Positions 7,200 through 10,145 of a stretch of DNA of 10,145 nucleotides are shown piece by piece. The position numbers and the translations under genes are program-made. The notes beneath the pieces are model-generated. The model did no database searches. It saw only the letters and a list, made by a program, of their open reading frames with translations, and was not told the origin of the DNA. Origin of the DNA: Beijerinckiaceae bacterium (GTDB taxonomy: Bacteria; Pseudomonadota; Alphaproteobacteria; Rhizobiales; Beijerinckiaceae); NCBI GenBank assembly GCA_022702195.1, contig JAKONB010000453.1, forward strand, positions 1 to 10,145. Reading direction: 5' to 3'. Each line of letters opens with the position of its first letter. Position 1 is the first letter of the stretch.

Positions 7200-7660
7200 C
7201 GGGGGACCCGCGTGTTCCTTCGGGAGGCTTCGCCGTCCTGGTTCCGGAACTGGATGTGTTCGACCTCGCCGCCAGCCTGCGCTTCTGGTGCGAGACACTC
7301 GGTTTCGCCATCGCCTATGCGCGCCCCGAATCCGGCTTCGCGTACCTGGAGCACGACGGGGCGCAGGTGATGCTGAACACGGCCAACGGGACTTGGGATA
7401 CGGCTCCCCTGGAGCGGCCCCTGGGGCGCGGGATCAATCTCCAGGTCACCGTCGCCACCGTCGCGCCGATCCTGGCGCGGCTCTCCGCCGCCGGCTGGCC
7501 GCTGTTCCGGCCCCTCCAGGAGGCCTGGTACCGGGTGGGCACGCGCGAGGTCGGCGTCCGCCAGTTCCTGGTTCAGGACCCGGACGGCTACCTGCTCCGC
7601 TTCGCCGAGAATCTGGGAATGCGCGATCTCAGCCCTGGCGGGCCGGCGTCGTCACCGTGA
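7196..7660 (+). CDS. VOC-family protein, bleomycin-resistance-like
   Basis: 154 residues with the two-module VOC fold. The first half has LVPELDVFDLAASLRFW (15-31) and GFAYLEHDGAQVML (47-60). The second half has GRGINLQVTV (78-87) and GVRQFLVQDPDGYLLRF (120-136). The pattern fits the bleomycin-resistance-protein group of the glyoxalase superfamily, small dimers that bind drugs or act on small molecules. Drug resistance in this organism is not shown by sequence. The start is GTG at 7196, overlapping the VWA stop by 4 bases. No other ATG, GTG or TTG start lies in frame before the first strand, and translation is probably coupled. The last 32 bases overlap the ferredoxin gene on the opposite strand. 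Confidence 0.88.
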   Translation: MTGDPRVPSGGFAVLVPELDVFDLAASLRFWCETLGFAIAYARPESGFAYLEHDGAQVMLNTANGTWDTAPLERPLGRGINLQVTVATVAPILARLSAAGWPLFRPLQEAWYRVGTREVGVRQFLVQDPDGYLLRFAENLGMRDLSPGGPASSP

Positions 7661-7949
7661 GACCGTCGAGTTCGGCGGTGATGCGGATCTGGCAGCACAG
7701 GCGCGAGGTCGGGCGGACATCCGAGGCGAAGTCGAGCATGTCCTGCTCCATGTCCTGGGCCGGCCCCACGATTGCGGCCCATTCCCCGTCCACGTAGACG
7801 TGACAGGTGGCGCAGGCGCAGGCGCCCCCGAACTCGGCATCGATCCCCGGAACGTTGTTGCGGATCGCCGCTTCCATCACGGTCGATCCTACGTCGCCCT
7901 CCACGGTCCTGGCCGTTCCGGCGTGGTCGACGTAGGTGATCTTGGGCAT
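7629..7949 (-). CDS. [2Fe-2S] ferredoxin, adrenodoxin-like, with first ligand Cys replaced by Phe
   Basis: 106 residues, full length for the putidaredoxin/FdVI-type soluble ferredoxins, which pass single electrons to P450s or other oxygenases, or serve Fe-S assembly. MPKITYVDHAG is the usual first strand, with VMEAAIRNNVPGID (24-37) next. The cluster loop is AEFGGACACATCHVYVD (38-54). Family members have Cys-Gly-Gly-x3-Cys-x2-Cys here. C46 and C49 are present, but the first ligand position is F40 (codon TTC, 7832-7830). C44 lies in the same loop, as it does in many relatives. The last ligand region is SRLCCQI (82-88), with C86 as expected and an additional C85 where relatives often have Ser. 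CGGAG lies 6 bases before the ATG. No ferredoxin reductase or P450 gene is in view. Five cysteines remain, so a cluster with shifted ligation is possible, but normal ligation is not. Confidence 0.92.
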   Translation of the reverse strand: MPKITYVDHAGTARTVEGDVGSTVMEAAIRNNVPGIDAEFGGACACATCHVYVDGEWAAIVGPAQDMEQDMLDFASDVRPTSRLCCQIRITAELDGLTVTTPARQG

Positions 7950-7955
7950 CGGTGG

Positions 7956-7959
7956 CTCC
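7956..7959 (-). promoter_or_regulatory. Ribosome binding site of the ferredoxin gene
   Basis: GGAG on the minus strand, 6 bases from the ATG at 7949. It fixes the start over longer in-frame extensions that run up to 8243. Confidence 0.7.
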
Positions 7960-8054
7960 GGGCTCGTACAACGCGAATTGGGCCGGTTGTGCGGCGCGCG
8001 TCTGCCTTGAAGGGGCAGGCGTCGGAATGCAAGCGCACACGCCCGCCCGGCGAA

Positions 8055-8081
8055 CATTCCTGCGCCTACGTCGCAGGATTG
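8055..8081 (-). terminator. Stem-loop downstream of the Hpt gene
   Basis: TCCTGCG (8058-8064) and CGCAGGA (8072-8078) form a perfect 7-bp stem with a 7-base loop. It is extended by two more pairs across a T-T mismatch. It lies 54 bases past the Hpt stop and about 105 bases before the ferredoxin start, both minus strand. No T-run follows. It probably separates the two transcripts or protects a 3' end. The rest of 7950-8134 shows nothing recognisable. Confidence 0.4.
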
Positions 8082-8134
8082 AACCCGTTCCATCCCCGCC
8101 CCCGCGACCCGACGTCCGGACGCGGCCTCCGCTC

Positions 8135-8449
8135 TCAACCGAGCCCGATTTCTGCCAGCGTCGCGGCCTGCGCGGACCGCAGGTCGGTCAGGGCCGGGCC
8201 GATCTCCTCGCCCCGCCGCAGGGCCTCCTCGATCGCCCCGCACAGACCGGCGACCCGGACGGCGCCGACGCCCAGCGCCGAGCCCTTCAACGTGTGCGCG
8301 AGGTCGGCCCGGTCGGCGGGGGGCAATGCGCTGTCACCGATGCCGGGCAGGAGGCGGCGGCACTGCGCCGCGAACAGGCCGAGCAGCTCGCGCGCGAGCT
8401 CCGCATCGCCGAAGGTCTGCCGCGCGAGGTGGTGGCGATCGATGAGCAT
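8135..8449 (-). CDS. Single-domain histidine phosphotransfer (Hpt) protein
   Basis: 104 residues forming one Hpt four-helix bundle. Hpt proteins carry a phosphoryl group between receiver domains in multistep phosphorelays. The phosphate-accepting histidine is H52 in ADLAHTLKGSALGVGA (48-63), an intact H-x-LKGSA motif with the usual small residues after it. The first helix reads LARQTFGDAELARELLGLFAAQ (8-29, in overlapping parts), also typical. I chose the ATG at 8449 because MLIDRHHLAR starts right at the first helix; a GTG at 8494 adds 15 Arg/Pro-rich residues. Neither has a strong ribosome site. No histidine kinase or response regulator is adjacent, so its pathway is unknown. It is divergent from the large repeat protein across a 281-base spacer. 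Confidence 0.88.
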   Translation of the reverse strand: MLIDRHHLARQTFGDAELARELLGLFAAQCRRLLPGIGDSALPPADRADLAHTLKGSALGVGAVRVAGLCGAIEEALRRGEEIGPALTDLRSAQAATLAEIGLG

Positions 8450-8730
8450 GGGCTGGCGCGGGGACCTGGATCGTCGGGGCCGGCCTCTATCCACAGGGGA
8501 GAGTCACGCCCGTTCGCATCCGCTTAAGCCTTGAGGCATCATCAGGAAAGACGACGGTGTCGGATCAGGCCCCGGCTTGGTAACCACTCCGTTAAGGTTT
8601 TTTGGGCGTTGCGGCCGGCTCGGGTATCCCGACCCTGCCCGCAAGTCTAAACTTCCTTGGTAAATTGGTAAAAGTAGCCTTCGACGCCGGGTTGCGGCCG
8701 GCGACGGGGCGACGCGTAACGAGGCGTTGG
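8450..8730. promoter_or_regulatory. Divergent intergenic region between Hpt gene and large repeat-protein gene
   Basis: 281 bases, less GC-rich than the genes. TTGGTAA occurs three times: at 8577-8583 and as a perfect 8-base tandem TTGGTAAA at 8657-8664 and 8665-8672. GTTGCGGCCGGC occurs exactly twice (8608-8619 and 8691-8702). A small dyad TCGGG-TAT-CCCGA lies at 8620-8632 and TAAC-N6-GTTA at 8581-8594, followed by a six-T run. The AT-rich stretch 8645-8676 is the most likely promoter zone for the plus-strand gene. No specific sigma-factor match is convincing. Confidence 0.4.
8721..8724 (+). promoter_or_regulatory. Ribosome binding site of the large repeat protein
   Basis: GAGG, 6 bases upstream of the ATG at 8731. 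It supports that start. Confidence 0.65.
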
Positions 8731-10145
8731 ATGGCCACGGAAAAGAAGCTCAAGGATCCGGCCGAGGCCGCCCTCTCCGCCATCGAACAGGCCCTCAACC
8801 TGGATATGTTCCCGGGCAGCGAGGCCGAGACCCGCATCGAGCCGCGCCTGCCCGATGTCGGCGACGGCGATCCCCTGCGTGACCCGAGCGGCCGGCTGGC
8901 TCCGCCCCGCCTCGACCTCGACCAGACCCTCACCTCCGATCTTCCGTCGCCGGACCGCAACCGCCCGCGCCGGGAAGGCGGCCTCCTGCCGCCCGACCGC
9001 TCGATGGTGGCCAACGACGATCGCCAGAATATCGGCATTCTCCAGCAGACCCTGCGGGTGCGGCCCTCGCGCACGCCCTATCTCGTGGCGGCCCTGGCCA
9101 CGGCCCTGTGGGCCGCCCTGCTGGTCGGCCTCGCCTGGAGCCAGTCCGGCGGCGATCTGAAGGGCTACCTCCAGGGACTCACGGCCCTGCAGGCGGCGGT
9201 TGCCGCCACCGTGGTGGTGGGTCCGCTCGGCCTCTTCGCCATCATGGCGATGCTGGCGGTGCGCGCGCAGGAGATGCACCTCGTGGCCCGCGCCGTGGGC
9301 GAGGTGGCGATCCGGCTCGCGGAACCGGAGGATTTCTCCACCGACGCGGTGCTGACCATGTCCCAGACCGTGCGCCGCGAGGTCGCCGCCGTGGGCGACG
9401 GCGTCGAGCGCGCCCTGGCGCGGGCCGGCGAGCTGGAGACCCTGGTGCGCGGCGAGATCGCCACCCTGGAGCGCGCCTATTCCGAGAACGAGATCCGCAT
9501 CCGCTCCCTCGTCGATGAGCTGGTGGCCCAGCGCGAATCCATCGTCGCCAATGCCGAGCGGGTGCGCGGCGCCATCGCGGGCACGCATCAGAGCCTGACG
9601 GCGGAACTCGACGGGGCGGCCGAGCGCATCGTCTCGGCCATGAACGGCGCCGGCGATCGGGTGACCGGCGCCCTCGATTCCCGGGGCGAGGCCATCACCG
9701 CCGCCCTCGGCGAGCGGGGCGACGCCATCACGACCGCCCTGGGCGAGGCCGGCGACCGCGTGGTCGAGCTGGTCTCGGTCCGGGGCGACGACCTCGTCCA
9801 GCGCCTGGCCGCCACCAGCGACGGCGTGCGCGGCAGCCTCGCCGAGGTCGGCTCCTCCCTCACCCAATCCCTGGAGAGCCGGGCCGAGGAGGTCACCCGT
9901 GCCTTCGAGCGCACCGGCGGCATGCTCACGGCCACCCTGGCCGACAATGCCGGCACGGTGGCCCGCACCCTCGCGCGCACCGGCGCCGAGGTGATCGACG
10001 CCCTCAACCGCCAGGGCGGCGAGGTCCGTCAGACCTTCGAGGACTCCGCCCGCGGCCTCGAGAACGCCTTCCTGTCCCGCGGCGGCGAGCTGACCGAGCG
10101 GTTCTCCACCACCGGCGGCGAGATCACCGCGCGCTTCGCCGAGAC
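8731..10145 (+). CDS. Large membrane-anchored hendecad-repeat protein, apolipoprotein/GPR-like (partial, 3' end missing)
   Basis: The frame from ATG 8731 is open to the right edge, giving 471 residues with no stop. Residues 1-110 are polar, Pro/Asp/Arg-rich and probably cytoplasmic. Two membrane helices follow at about 117-136 and 153-177, joined by a short loop, so the C-terminal part is again cytoplasmic. Residues 179-274 are helical and charged (coiled-coil-like). From 275 onward there is an unbroken series of 11-residue repeats. This layout fits the large apolipoprotein A1/A4/E-like proteins of Rhizobiales. The best known is GPR, the growth pole ring protein of Agrobacterium, which organises polar growth; as I recall it exceeds 2,000 residues. 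Assignment to GPR is inference from architecture, and other long coiled-coil envelope or polarity proteins remain possible. GAGG at 8721 supports the start. The gene is divergent from the Hpt gene. Confidence 0.85.
   Translation, partial: MATEKKLKDPAEAALSAIEQALNLDMFPGSEAETRIEPRLPDVGDGDPLRDPSGRLAPPRLDLDQTLTSDLPSPDRNRPRREGGLLPPDRSMVANDDRQNIGILQQTLRVRPSRTPYLVAALATALWAALLVGLAWSQSGGDLKGYLQGLTALQAAVAATVVVGPLGLFAIMAMLAVRAQEMHLVARAVGEVAIRLAEPEDFSTDAVLTMSQTVRREVAAVGDGVERALARAGELETLVRGEIATLERAYSENEIRIRSLVDELVAQRESIVANAERVRGAIAGTHQSLTAELDGAAERIVSAMNGAGDRVTGALDSRGEAITAALGERGDAITTALGEAGDRVVELVSVRGDDLVQRLAATSDGVRGSLAEVGSSLTQSLESRAEEVTRAFERTGGMLTATLADNAGTVARTLARTGAEVIDALNRQGGEVRQTFEDSARGLENAFLSRGGELTERFSTTGGEITARFAE
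9553..10145 (+). repeat. 33-bp / 11-residue tandem repeat array (about 18 units, continues past edge)
   Basis: From residue 275 to 471 the protein keeps an 11-residue register: 17 full units plus 10 residues. Consensus position 1 is Gly/Ala, position 4 is Val/Ile/Leu and position 8 is Leu/Ile/Phe. Examples are GEAITAALGER (319-329), GDAITTALGEA (330-340) and GGEVRQTFEDS (429-439). Hydrophobics spaced 4 and 7 apart in an 11-residue period are the hendecad pattern of slightly right-handed coiled coils and of amphipathic apolipoprotein helices. DNA identity between units is low to moderate except for a few neighbours, so the array is old and under selection at protein level. Confidence 0.9.

Noticed and set aside
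8580..8595. CtrA-like binding site (GTAA/TTAA around 8 bases) upstream of the large repeat protein
   Set aside because: The consensus is TTAA-N7-TTAA. Here the spacing is 8 and the first half-site has a mismatch; with N7 spacing there are two mismatches. Only a single TTAA half-site is good.
8647..9867. A 406-residue open frame antisense to the large repeat protein
   Set aside because: His/Gly/Ala/Asp-rich low-complexity shadow created by the 33-bp repeats and GC bias. The plus frame has a ribosome site, membrane helices and a regular repeat.

Overview
The window is very GC-rich and gene-dense, with strongly GC-biased third codon positions. It looks like an alphaproteobacterium of the Hyphomicrobiales (Rhizobiales). 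Methylobacterium or Methylorubrum is my best guess. The guess rests on GC level, the adrenodoxin-like ferredoxin type, the MoxR/CoxE-type pair and a large apolipoprotein-like membrane protein of the kind known as GPR in polar-growing Rhizobiales. I could not search a database, so the genus is an inference.

Layout. Positions 1-2944 are all minus strand: the first 14 codons of an aldo/keto reductase (1-42), a MoxR-type AAA+ ATPase (96-947), and two uncharacterised membrane proteins with a 4-base start/stop overlap (1092-1742 and 1739-2944). A 276-base divergent spacer leads to a plus-strand Kef-type cation:proton antiporter (3221-5071). Its last codons and stop are repeated three times in tandem. 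A hypothetical basic-tailed protein (5138-5737, minus) converges on it. After another divergent spacer come a CoxE-type VWA protein (6024-7199) and a VOC/bleomycin-resistance-like protein (7196-7660), which overlap by GTGA. The VOC gene overlaps tail to tail with a minus-strand [2Fe-2S] ferredoxin (7629-7949). A single-domain Hpt protein (8135-8449, minus) is divergent from a large membrane-anchored repeat protein (8731 to beyond the right edge).

How the genes relate. MoxR ATPases and CoxE-type VWA proteins normally work as a chaperone-like pair that matures or inserts cofactors into target enzymes. Here both are present but about 5 kb apart and on opposite strands. The antiporter, the two membrane proteins and the large repeat protein are envelope functions. 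The ferredoxin carries electrons to an unseen partner. The Hpt protein is a phosphorelay intermediate whose partners are also outside the window.

Most notable observations: (i) the MoxR Walker B motif has Ala where the family has the catalytic Glu; (ii) the ferredoxin has Phe where the family has its first cluster-ligand Cys, with extra cysteines nearby; each is one base from the expected codon; (iii) the large protein has an unbroken run of about 18 eleven-residue repeats continuing past the window edge; (iv) the coupled membrane-protein pair has paired periplasmic cysteines and matches no family I recognise; (v) the antiporter's C-terminal codons plus stop are triplicated. I see no rRNA, tRNA, CRISPR array, insertion sequence or prophage signature.
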